Assembly: GCA_964433975.1 (NCBI GenBank)
Contig: CAYSSS010000008.1
Span: 1-37,313 of the forward strand
Origin: 2-01-FULL-45-10 sp964433975
GTDB lineage: Bacteria; Omnitrophota; Gorgyraeia; 2-01-FULL-45-10
Direction of reading: 5' to 3'
DNA: 37,313 nt
Shown piece by piece: positions 15,590 to 22,261 of the stretch (the first letter of the stretch is position 1; each line of letters starts with the position of its first letter). Both the position numbers and the translations under genes were made by a program. The notes under the pieces were generated by a model that worked only from the letters and a program-made list of their open reading frames with translations, was not told where the DNA came from and searched no databases.

Positions 15590-16267
15590 TCACCGTGGCA
15601 GGTAATAGAACGGGTTTTGGGGTTCACCGTTCCTGCGTATCTCGAAATGGAGGCTTGGTTGCTTGGCGCGACCCCCTCTTCCCACCTTGGCTATCACGCT
15701 ATTCTGCTCTACCGTATCCCCGGGCTTTACAAGAAGCGCGGAGTTGTATGCGTAAACGGTCTGAAAGCTGTCCCCATGGTCAAGTATTATAGTCTTGCCG
15801 AACCCCTTCAGCCACTCATCGCAAAAGACCACCTTGCCGGCTCTCGACGCTTTTACGCTGGAACCTTCTGCGGCATGGATATCTATGCCTTTATTATTGG
15901 CCTTATCCATTTTAGACCCGTAATAGGATACCACACTTCCCCTGAGCGGCCACGAAAAAAATACCTTTGAAGAGTATCTAGCCGGCGCCTCCCGTTCTTT
16001 AGAGGTTCCCGGTATCAGCAGTCTCTGGCCGCGCTTAATGTTGCGTGAATCATCCAGGTTGTTAGCATTCACAAGGGCATTAAGGTCGACGTTGTATAAC
16101 CTGGAGATACTCCATAAGGTATCTCCGCCTTTTACGTAATAGTATACCCCGCCCGGATGCGCCATAACCGCATTGTACTCATAAGGGGTCGGCGCCGTCT
16201 TGCATCCCGCGAGTATCAGGATTAAAAGTAGCGCTGGAGCGAGCGATGGGAATCTCCCGCCAAACAA
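15590..16267 (-). CDS. NlpD-like lipoprotein: LysM plus degenerate LytM (M23)
   Basis: A 226-aa lipoprotein with a signal peptide ending in the lipobox LILAGC, a LysM domain (YYVKGGDTLWSISRLYNVDL ... RGQRLLIPG) and a LytM/M23 domain (WPLRGSVVSYYGSK, GIDIHAAEGSSVKAS, PSLHFEIRRNGEPQNPFYYL). The zinc ligands of active M23 peptidases are missing: the HxGxD His is Asn (NNKGID), the HxH is SLH, and the YAHLS His is Tyr (YAYNS). That pattern matches NlpD/EnvC-type amidase activators rather than hydrolases. The frame stays open back across the tRNA, so the start must lie downstream; a TTG at 16265-16267, after AGGG, places the signal peptide correctly. A slightly different start is possible. Confidence 0.8.
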   Translation of the reverse strand: MFGGRFPSLAPALLLILILAGCKTAPTPYEYNAVMAHPGGVYYYVKGGDTLWSISRLYNVDLNALVNANNLDDSRNIKRGQRLLIPGTSKEREAPARYSSKVFFSWPLRGSVVSYYGSKMDKANNKGIDIHAAEGSSVKASRAGKVVFCDEWLKGFGKTIILDHGDSFQTVYAYNSALLVKPGDTVEQNSVIAKVGRGGRAKQPSLHFEIRRNGEPQNPFYYLPR

Positions 16268-16371
16268 GTTTATAGCCCTGTTATACAGATAGGCGCTCTT
16301 TTTAAAGGTGTTTGGCGGGATCCCGCCAACACATCTTAATAAACGGTTTATGGCGATAAAGATTGGCGGGA
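16255..16371. repeat. Cluster of TTGGCGGGA palindromic units next to the tRNA
   Basis: The 9-mer TTGGCGGGA occurs four times in 117 bp: inverted at 16255-16263 and 16321-16329, direct at 16312-16320 and 16363-16371. The middle two abut to form a perfect 18-bp palindrome (16312-16329). There is no following T-run on either strand, so this is not an intrinsic terminator. It overlaps the 5' end and upstream region of the NlpD-like gene. Confidence 0.75.
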
Positions 16372-16392
16372 GAACCCACAACAATATTCTCT

Positions 16393-16467
16393 TGGAGCGG
16401 GTGAAGGGAGTCGAACCCTCGTATCCAGCTTGGGAAGCTGGCACACTAGCCGTTGTGTTACACCCGC
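16393..16467 (-). tRNA. tRNA-Gly(CCC)
   Basis: The minus strand folds into a cloverleaf: acceptor GCGGGTG/CACCCGC, D-stem ACAC/GTGT with the loop AACGGCTA, anticodon stem CCAGC/GCTGG with loop TTCCCAA (anticodon CCC, reading GGG), variable region ATAC, T-stem GAGGG/CCCTT with loop TTCGACT. A discriminator U is followed by an encoded CCA. It sits between the PfkB kinase gene and the NlpD-like gene on the same strand and may be part of that transcript. Confidence 0.95.
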
Positions 16468-16485
16468 GTTTCTGCTTAATCATCA

Positions 16486-17397
16486 TTAAAACCTTGTAAG
16501 TCCTTGGAAATCGGAATACCTTTTACGGATATCCGATGATTTTATACCCAATAGCCTGTTTACGCTGAAATCCTCCACCGCGAACGACGCCATTATACTC
16601 CCGTATACCATGCTCTTTCTTATCGTCGCGTCATCTATCTTCCCAGCCCTGCTCAAATAGCCTATAACGCCTCCGGCGAATGTATCGCCAGCACCCGTCG
16701 GGTCATATACATTTTCCAGGGGGTATGCCGGAGCGACAAAATGGCCTCTTCGCGAGTAGTATATCACTCCATGCTCACCCTTCTTTATTACAACGCTCTT
16801 GGGACCCTTCGAGACGATAGCTCTTGCGGCCTTCATGAGGTTGGATTCTCCGCTAAATTGCCTCGCTTCAGCGTCGTTTAAAAGGAATATATCTACCTTG
16901 TGAAGAAATCTTTCAAGGGACCTCTTCTTGCTCATTATCCAGTGGTTCATAGAATCGCATGCGATCAATCTTGGCTTATTTACCTGTTTTAATACCCTAT
17001 CCTGCAGGTCTGGATCGATATTGGCAAGAAATAGAACACTGGAATCTCTCATGCTACGAGGTACCTCGGGCGCAAAATCCTGGAATACGTTAAGGTGAGT
17101 GGCCAGGGTATGCGCGACGTTCATGTCGTACTCATATCGCCCCTCCCAGCGAAAGGTCTTTCCTTTATTTACCGTTATGCCGGCTGTGCCTATTCCCCTC
17201 TTTTTCAATAGCCGGAGGTACTTCTTGGGAAAGTCATCGCCGACCGTGGCTATGATATTGACCTTATCGAAGAACGACGCCGAGATGGAAAAAAAAGTGG
17301 CGGATCCACCCAGTATATCGTCTTTCTTTCCGAACGGCGTCTCTATGGAGTCCAATGCAACAGAACCGACAACTAGTATAGACATATCTTTAACCAT
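16486..17397 (-). CDS. PfkB-family carbohydrate/nucleoside kinase
   Basis: A 303-aa ribokinase-fold kinase. The N-terminus VVGSVALDSIETPFG and LGGSATFFSISASFF form the substrate-binding region, and YDPTGAGDTFAGGVIGY carries the catalytic Asp and anion hole. The substrate is not deducible; the N-terminus does not match the HldA heptose kinase pattern. Start ATG at 17395-17397, with another ATG four codons later equally plausible, as neither has a strong ribosome site. It follows thiC by 41 nt containing a hairpin (17403-17433). The stop lies 18 nt before the tRNA. Confidence 0.85.
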   Translation of the reverse strand: MVKDMSILVVGSVALDSIETPFGKKDDILGGSATFFSISASFFDKVNIIATVGDDFPKKYLRLLKKRGIGTAGITVNKGKTFRWEGRYEYDMNVAHTLATHLNVFQDFAPEVPRSMRDSSVLFLANIDPDLQDRVLKQVNKPRLIACDSMNHWIMSKKRSLERFLHKVDIFLLNDAEARQFSGESNLMKAARAIVSKGPKSVVIKKGEHGVIYYSRRGHFVAPAYPLENVYDPTGAGDTFAGGVIGYLSRAGKIDDATIRKSMVYGSIMASFAVEDFSVNRLLGIKSSDIRKRYSDFQGLTRF

Positions 17398-17402
17398 TTC
17401 TT

Positions 17403-17433
17403 TAGGGTCAGTCCCATTCGGGGACAGACCCTA
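17403..17433. repeat. Imperfect hairpin (13-bp arms) between thiC and the kinase
   Basis: TAGGGTCAGTCCC (17403-17415) and GGGACAGACCCTA (17421-17433) are complementary apart from one central A/A mismatch, with the 5-nt loop ATTCG. There is no T-run, so termination is not implied; it could attenuate or protect mRNA, or be a REP-like dispersed element. The GGGAC core echoes the MITE-like element ends at 33560 and 33713. Confidence 0.7.
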
Positions 17434-17438
17434 CAACA

Positions 17439-18725
17439 TCACTTCCTGCCCAAACACTTTTCAGCTGTTTTTATCGAACAATACTCTCCGCACATGGTGC
17501 ATACATCTTCTGATCCCGGTTTTGAGGATTTTCTGTATTTTTTCGGTTTTACCGGATCGATGGCAAGGGCGAACTGTCTCTTCCAGTCGCGCGCGGCTCT
17601 TGCCTTAGAGATATCTCTATCTCTATCGACGGCCCCCTTCACGCCTTTAGCTATATCCGCCGCATGTGCGGCGATCTTTGACGCTACCACACCGTCCTTT
17701 ACGTCCTCCAACGTCGGAAGCCTCAGGTGCTCCGCCGGTGTTACATAACATAGGAAGTCCGCGCCAGCGCTTGCGGCGATCGCGCCTCCGATCGCTGAAG
17801 TGATGTGATCATACCCCGGAGCTATGTCGGTTACCAGCGGGCCGAGAACATAGAATGGCGCGCCGTTGCATATCGATTTTTCTAAAATTACGTTTGCCGC
17901 TATCTGGTCTATAGGAATATGGCCAGGCCCTTCTATCATTACCTGGACACCTCTCTTGAGCGCTCTTTTCTGTAATTCGCCCAATGTTATGAGCTCGGTA
18001 AGCTGAGGCTTGTCGGTCGCGTCAAGTATAGAACCGGGCCTTAGTCCGTCACCAAGGCTCAAAGTAATATCATGGCGTTTAGCGAGGTCTATAACGCGGT
18101 CAAAATATTCGTAAAACGGATTTTCCCTGTTATTGGTTATTATCCACTCGGCCAAAAAAGCGCCGCCCCTGCTCACAATATCGAGAAGGCGCGGATTTCT
18201 TTTTAGCGTGCCCAAAGCCTTTTTGGTCACTCCCGCGTGTATCGTGAAGAAATCGACGCCCTCACGGGCCTGTTTCTCCAGGACAGCGAAGATATCCTCT
18301 TCGGTGATATCTGGGATCGAGCCATGTTTTTTGAGAGCGTTTATGACTATTTCGTATATAGGGACCGTGCCAACCGGGACCTTTGACCGCGAGAGGATCC
18401 TTCGTCTCGTCTGGTCGATACGCGTGCCCGTAGAAAGATCCATGATCGCGTCCGCACCACTTTCTACGGCGAGCTCCATCTTCTTAATTTCACATGATAT
18501 GTCGGAAGAGTCCTTGGACGTTCCTATGTTGGCGTTTATCTTGGTCTTAAGACCGAGGCCTATACCGCAAGGCCTTTCAAGTCGATGCCCGACATTTTTG
18601 GGTATCACTATGGTGCCATTGATGAGCCCCTTACGGATGGAGTCCACAGAAACGCTTTCATCCCTGGCTACGCTCCGCATCTCAGGTGATGTTCTGCCGG
18701 ACTTAGCTATCTCTATCTGAGTCAT
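17439..18725 (-). CDS. thiC: Phosphomethylpyrimidine synthase ThiC
   Basis: A 428-aa radical SAM enzyme that converts AIR to HMP-P in thiamine pyrimidine synthesis. Diagnostic segments include GTSKDSSDISCEIKKME, GADAIMDLSTG, DFFTIHAGV, MIEGPGHIPID, and the C-terminal CTMCGEYCSIK (CxxCxxxxC) binding the [4Fe-4S] cluster. Length matches the short bacterial/archaeal form that lacks the N-terminal extension. The ATG overlaps the ThiD2-like gene stop (ATGA, 18722-18725). No TPP riboswitch is visible upstream; expression appears to come from the long operon. Confidence 0.95.
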   Translation of the reverse strand: MTQIEIAKSGRTSPEMRSVARDESVSVDSIRKGLINGTIVIPKNVGHRLERPCGIGLGLKTKINANIGTSKDSSDISCEIKKMELAVESGADAIMDLSTGTRIDQTRRRILSRSKVPVGTVPIYEIVINALKKHGSIPDITEEDIFAVLEKQAREGVDFFTIHAGVTKKALGTLKRNPRLLDIVSRGGAFLAEWIITNNRENPFYEYFDRVIDLAKRHDITLSLGDGLRPGSILDATDKPQLTELITLGELQKRALKRGVQVMIEGPGHIPIDQIAANVILEKSICNGAPFYVLGPLVTDIAPGYDHITSAIGGAIAASAGADFLCYVTPAEHLRLPTLEDVKDGVVASKIAAHAADIAKGVKGAVDRDRDISKARAARDWKRQFALAIDPVKPKKYRKSSKPGSEDVCTMCGEYCSIKTAEKCLGRK

Positions 18726-19141
18726 CTTGAATGAGAAAGAGCCTTCTTTTCAATTTCGTAAACTTTAAACCTTAATTTAGTGAATTTTGCGGAATCAGTC
18801 TTGTCGATAAGCTTGAAGAACTCCTCCAGCACCCTTAACGACTCTTTGGCCCTTTCGATATTCGCGCTGAATATATCCGAATAGTCGAGCCTTCTCATTT
18901 CGCTTTTTTGAACCGCCTTACGCCCCACATCCGATCGCACATCGCGTGTTTCAAATAATATTTTGCCGCCAGCTCTCCCATTCTTCAAAATATCTGTTAT
19001 GCCGTGCCTGGCCGCTTTCAGGTCTTTGGTCAGCCGGGGGGAGTTCCATACGAACCTCGTCACCTCTTCGCAAACTCTTAAACCCTCGCGCGATCTGTTA
19101 AAGTTCGCGTCAATGATCCGTAATATCTCTCTCTTCAACAT
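18722..19141 (-). CDS. Stand-alone ThiD2-like protein (ThiE N-terminal domain type)
   Basis: A 139-aa all-helical protein: LRIIDANFNRSREGLRVCEE, the diagnostic N-terminus of the ThiD2 domain that in other bacteria is fused before ThiE, then LKAARHGI, LFETRDVRSDVG and NIERAKESLRVLEEFFKL. From memory this family (Pfam ThiD2) can act as HMP-P kinase. Its 4-nt overlap with thiC strongly supports a thiamine-pyrimidine role. The fused thiamine-phosphate synthase half is absent and there is no thiE in the window. It overlaps the rfaE2 gene end by 7 nt. Confidence 0.8.
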   Translation of the reverse strand: MLKREILRIIDANFNRSREGLRVCEEVTRFVWNSPRLTKDLKAARHGITDILKNGRAGGKILFETRDVRSDVGRKAVQKSEMRRLDYSDIFSANIERAKESLRVLEEFFKLIDKTDSAKFTKLRFKVYEIEKKALSHSR

Positions 19142-19611
19142 CTGCTGGCACTTCTTTTTATTATCGAAGTTGTAGAGTACCCTTTCACGAAAGGGATCCT
19201 CTTGATCTTTCCACCGTAGGATCTTACAAAAGAAGAGCCCACTATCTCTTCTATGTTCCAGTCTCCGCCTTTTACCAGGACGTCGGGCTTAATCTTTTTT
19301 ATCAGATTCTCCGGAGTTGTTTCGTTAAATGACGTTATGTAGTCTACGAAGTACAACGAGGAGAGGACTTTTGCCCTGTCGGATTCCTTATTGATCGGCC
19401 GGTCTCTGCCTTTGATCTTTTTAACGGAGGAGTCGGTATTCAGACCAATTACGAGAATGTCCCCAAGTCGCCGCGCCTTGGAGAGGTAGTCAACGTGCCC
19501 AGCATGCAGGATGTCGAAGCAACCGTTGGTAAATACGATTCTTTTACCTTTGCCCCGTAAAGCGGACAGGGTTCTGACCAGATTTTTCGCGTCTCTTATC
19601 TTCGATATCAT
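19135..19611 (-). CDS. rfaE2: Heptose-1-phosphate adenylyltransferase (HldE C-terminal domain type)
   Basis: A 158-aa nucleotidyltransferase with the HxGH motif in FTNGCFDILHAGHVDYL, a conserved VKGGDWN and the terminal GYSTTSIIKR. These are signature segments of the adenylyltransferase domain of HldE/RfaE, which forms ADP-heptose for LPS inner core. The kinase half is not fused and no heptose kinase is recognised here. It follows gmhA with TAG directly abutting its ATG, consistent with an ADP-heptose pathway pair. Related glycerol-3-phosphate cytidylyltransferases share the fold, but the terminal motif favours HldE. Confidence 0.9.
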   Translation of the reverse strand: MISKIRDAKNLVRTLSALRGKGKRIVFTNGCFDILHAGHVDYLSKARRLGDILVIGLNTDSSVKKIKGRDRPINKESDRAKVLSSLYFVDYITSFNETTPENLIKKIKPDVLVKGGDWNIEEIVGSSFVRSYGGKIKRIPFVKGYSTTSIIKRSASRC

Positions 19612-20184
19612 CTATTTTTTAAAAATTCCGTCTTCCACAAGAGCGCATATTATGTGGGCGATCAGTATGTGCGCCTCCTGGACCCTTGGGGTATCTTTTG
19701 TTGAGACCTCTATCGATATGTCGGATTCCTTTTTCATGAGTCCGCCGTCTCCGCCCGAAAGCGCGATAGTCTTCATTCCGATGGAGCGCGCCTTCTTCAG
19801 GGCCTCGATCACATTTTTAGAATTTCCGCTGGTCGATATTCCGAGCGCGACATCTCCCTGAACGCCCAGAGCCTCTACCTGCCGTGAAAATACCAGATCA
19901 TACCCGTAATCGTTTGCTATGGCCGTTAGTATCGACGTATTTGTAGTCAGCGATATGGCCGGTAACGCTTTGCGTTCCATCTTGAACCTGCCCACCAGTT
20001 CAGCGGCTATGTGCTGACTGTCGGCTGCGCTGCCGCCGTTACCGAAGATAAGCAGTTTCTTACCGGCCTTAAGCGATTCGATGATAGCCTTCGCGGCGGA
20101 TTCGATATTTTCGATCTGGTCTTTCATCAGGACCTCTTTCGCGGCAATACTCTCTCTTATAAAAAGCTCTATGGTTTTTTTCAT
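19612..20184 (-). CDS. gmhA: Sedoheptulose-7-phosphate isomerase (GmhA)
   Basis: A 190-aa SIS-domain protein: FGNGGSAADSQHIAAEL, GRFKMERKALPAISL, LTTNTSILTAIANDYGY, GISTSGNSKNV, and VQEAHILIAHIICALVE with the catalytic Glu/His region. It converts sedoheptulose 7-phosphate to D-glycero-manno-heptose 7-phosphate, the first step of LPS heptose synthesis. DiaA is a close paralogue, but adjacency to rfaE2 favours GmhA. It lies 3 nt after the phosphofructokinase stop and has no strong ribosome site of its own, suggesting coupled translation. Confidence 0.9.
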   Translation of the reverse strand: MKKTIELFIRESIAAKEVLMKDQIENIESAAKAIIESLKAGKKLLIFGNGGSAADSQHIAAELVGRFKMERKALPAISLTTNTSILTAIANDYGYDLVFSRQVEALGVQGDVALGISTSGNSKNVIEALKKARSIGMKTIALSGGDGGLMKKESDISIEVSTKDTPRVQEAHILIAHIICALVEDGIFKK

Positions 20185-20187
20185 ATT

Positions 20188-21222
20188 TTAATCAAAAAAT
20201 ATTTTGGCGGTATCGTAAAGCGCCATGTCCACCGTCTTGAGAGTTCCGACGCCCTCCTCTATAGGAACGGCGACTACGTCTGTGCCTCTTAAGCTCACCA
20301 TGAAGCCGAAGCGTTTTTCAAGTACTAGCTCCATAGCTTTGACACCAAATCTCGTGGATAGAACCCTGTCGAAAGAGCTGGGCGAGCCCCCTCTCTGAAT
20401 ATGGCCAAGCACAACATAGCGTGTCTCTATCTTCGTTCTCTTCTCGATCTCGCCCGCAAGCATTTCGCCTATACCGCCGAGTCTTATATGTCCAAACGAA
20501 TCGAGGGCCTTCTCCTGCGTCGCGAACTGACCCTCCTTGAATGTCGCGCCTTCCGAAACGGCTATGATGGAATATGCCTTGCCGCTCGCCTGGCGCCTCT
20601 TCAGACTTGCGCAGATTTCGTCTATATCCATCTTGATCTCGGGTATCAGTATGAGATTCGCACTCGCGGCCATACCAGAATATAAGGTTATCCATCCCGC
20701 GTGGCGGCCCATTACTTCTACCACCATTACCCTGTGATGGCTCTCAGCCGTGGTATGCAGCCTGTCGATCGCTTCGGTCGCGATCTCAACCGCTGTATTA
20801 AAACCAAAGGTGAAATCTGTCGCATTGAGGTCGTTATCTATCGTCTTCGGGACCGCTACTATATTGATCCCCTTATTTTCCTTAGCCAGCTTATTTGCCA
20901 CGCCAAGCGTGTCCTCGCCTCCTATGACCACCAGCGCGTCGAGCTTCATCTTCTTGTAATTTTCGATAACCTTTGCCACGTCTTCGGGCCTTTTATAAGG
21001 GTTTGTCCTTGAAGTTCCGAGTATAGTACCGCCTCTCTGAAGTATGTCAGCTACCGAATCCGGAGCAATATCGCTGGCGATATTCTGAAGAAGGCCTTTC
21101 CAACCATCTTTTATACCTACGACCGTTGTATTATTTTGAGAAGCTTTTCTTACCACGCCTCTTATAACCGCATTAAGTCCCGGGCAATCGCCTCCGCCCG
21201 TTAGTATGCCAACCCTACTCAT
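20188..21222 (-). CDS. pfp: 6-phosphofructokinase with pyrophosphate-type residues
   Basis: A 344-aa PFK. Motifs: LTGGGDCPGLNAVIRG, VVIGGEDTLG, VPKTIDNDL, VEVMGRHAGWI, GHIQRGGSPSSFDR. At the two positions that separate phosphoryl donors, this protein has Asp104 (in GGEDT) and Lys126 (in PKTIDND), the combination of PPi-dependent or mixed-substrate group III enzymes; ATP enzymes have Gly at both. PPi use makes the step reversible and could support both glycolysis and gluconeogenesis. The ATG follows AGGAGGGCG. Operon position between AmaP-like and gmhA. Confidence 0.9.
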   Translation of the reverse strand: MSRVGILTGGGDCPGLNAVIRGVVRKASQNNTTVVGIKDGWKGLLQNIASDIAPDSVADILQRGGTILGTSRTNPYKRPEDVAKVIENYKKMKLDALVVIGGEDTLGVANKLAKENKGINIVAVPKTIDNDLNATDFTFGFNTAVEIATEAIDRLHTTAESHHRVMVVEVMGRHAGWITLYSGMAASANLILIPEIKMDIDEICASLKRRQASGKAYSIIAVSEGATFKEGQFATQEKALDSFGHIRLGGIGEMLAGEIEKRTKIETRYVVLGHIQRGGSPSSFDRVLSTRFGVKAMELVLEKRFGFMVSLRGTDVVAVPIEEGVGTLKTVDMALYDTAKIFFD

Positions 21223-21238
21223 CTTCGCGCCCTCCTCA

Positions 21239-21847
21239 TTAAAAGCTGCTATATTCGATCGTCCCTCTATACGGCGGAGCCTTTGTGTCGTCTTTCTTAA
21301 TATCCTTCGACCGCTCTTCCTTGTGCACTATCTTCGTTACATTTACCTGTATCTCTACGGTCTCCTCCACTCCGAGCATCTCCTGTACTCTCGACTTTAC
21401 GATATTCTGTATCTTTTCGGTCGTCTCCGGTATATTGACATCCGAAAAGAGCACGACCCTATTAACGATAACTATGCCTCTCTTGCTGGCTCGAACGCTC
21501 GGTCTCGACTCTTTAATTTCGGGAAGACTCTTCATCGACCGCTTTATAAAATCCTCGATGGCGGTGAGCGAAATAGTGACCTGCCCGTCCGGATTTTCAA
21601 AAGCTATGGTCTTCTCCTTCTGGATGACACCCACGGTGATCTGGATGACCATCAGGCTTATGAAGATCAATAGCCCGCCCGTTATCCCAAGGATAAGACG
21701 GACGTCCGTATTCGCGTACAGGGTATTCAGCATGTCTATAATATAATTTAGCGGGATCACGTTCATCGCTACGACTATAAATAACCCGCCCACCAAAAAG
21801 AATACAAGCGTGTAAAAGAATAGAGTCAAACCCCCCATAAGCCTCAT
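21239..21847 (-). CDS. AmaP-like membrane anchor of Asp23 family
   Basis: A 202-aa protein with two N-terminal membrane segments (FFYTLVFFLVGGLFIVVAMN and LILGITGGLLIFISLMVIQI) followed by an alkaline-shock-like cytoplasmic domain (VTISLTAIEDFIKRS ... VEIQVNVTKIV) and a polar tail. This is the layout of AmaP, which anchors Asp23 at the membrane in Firmicutes. Start is the ATG at 21845-21847 behind AGGAGG, overlapping the Asp23 gene stop by 4 nt. The pairing supports an envelope-associated complex; the biochemical role is not known. Confidence 0.8.
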   Translation of the reverse strand: MRLMGGLTLFFYTLVFFLVGGLFIVVAMNVIPLNYIIDMLNTLYANTDVRLILGITGGLLIFISLMVIQITVGVIQKEKTIAFENPDGQVTISLTAIEDFIKRSMKSLPEIKESRPSVRASKRGIVIVNRVVLFSDVNIPETTEKIQNIVKSRVQEMLGVEETVEIQVNVTKIVHKEERSKDIKKDDTKAPPYRGTIEYSSF

Positions 21848-22239
21848 TGGCAACCTCCTGTTTTGTCTTTGGAGAACGGCGACTTAACGCCCTCTACCAC
21901 GACGTCTACGCCTGAAAGGACAAGGCCCGTCATCCTCTCCACGGCCATCTTTACGTTTTCCTGGACTTCGTCTGCTATGCGAGTTATGTCGACGCCGTAT
22001 TCGACCGTGATGTATACGGTTAGCTTGATATCGCTTGCGGTAGCGATTATCTTAACCCCCTTAGTAGCCCCTTTCTTACTAAGGAAATCGAATAGTCTCT
22101 TTCCTATGCCGCGGCCGATCTTATTAACGCCTTTTATCTCCATTGCGGCTATCGAGGCTATGGTCGTTATGGCATTATTATTGATCTTAACCGCGCCAAG
22201 ATCCGTGGTCCTGTATCTGTCAGTCATGTCATGTCTCAT
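21844..22239 (-). CDS. Asp23/Gls24 family protein
   Basis: A 131-aa protein. TTDLGAVKINNNAITTIASI, AAMEIKGVNKIG and the VYITVEYGVDITRIADEVQE segment, ending in MTGLVLSGVDVVVEGV, give the full Asp23 (DUF322) domain. In Firmicutes, Asp23 forms a membrane-associated coat with AmaP, whose counterpart follows with a 4-nt overlap. ATG behind GGAGACTCAAA, 22 nt after accC. The accBC-asp23 order recalls Gram-positive accBC-asp23-nusB arrangements. Confidence 0.85.
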   Translation of the reverse strand: MRHDMTDRYRTTDLGAVKINNNAITTIASIAAMEIKGVNKIGRGIGKRLFDFLSKKGATKGVKIIATASDIKLTVYITVEYGVDITRIADEVQENVKMAVERMTGLVLSGVDVVVEGVKSPFSKDKTGGCQ

Positions 22240-22261
22240 TTTGAGTCTCCGGTTTTGTGCG

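Noticed and set aside
16268..16486. N-terminal extension of the NlpD-like protein through the tRNA
   Set aside because: The open frame translates the tRNA; the lipoprotein signal starts at 16267.
18723..19141. TPP riboswitch upstream of thiC
   Set aside because: The space before thiC is coding sequence of the ThiD2-like gene, with no CUGAGA-type motif seen.
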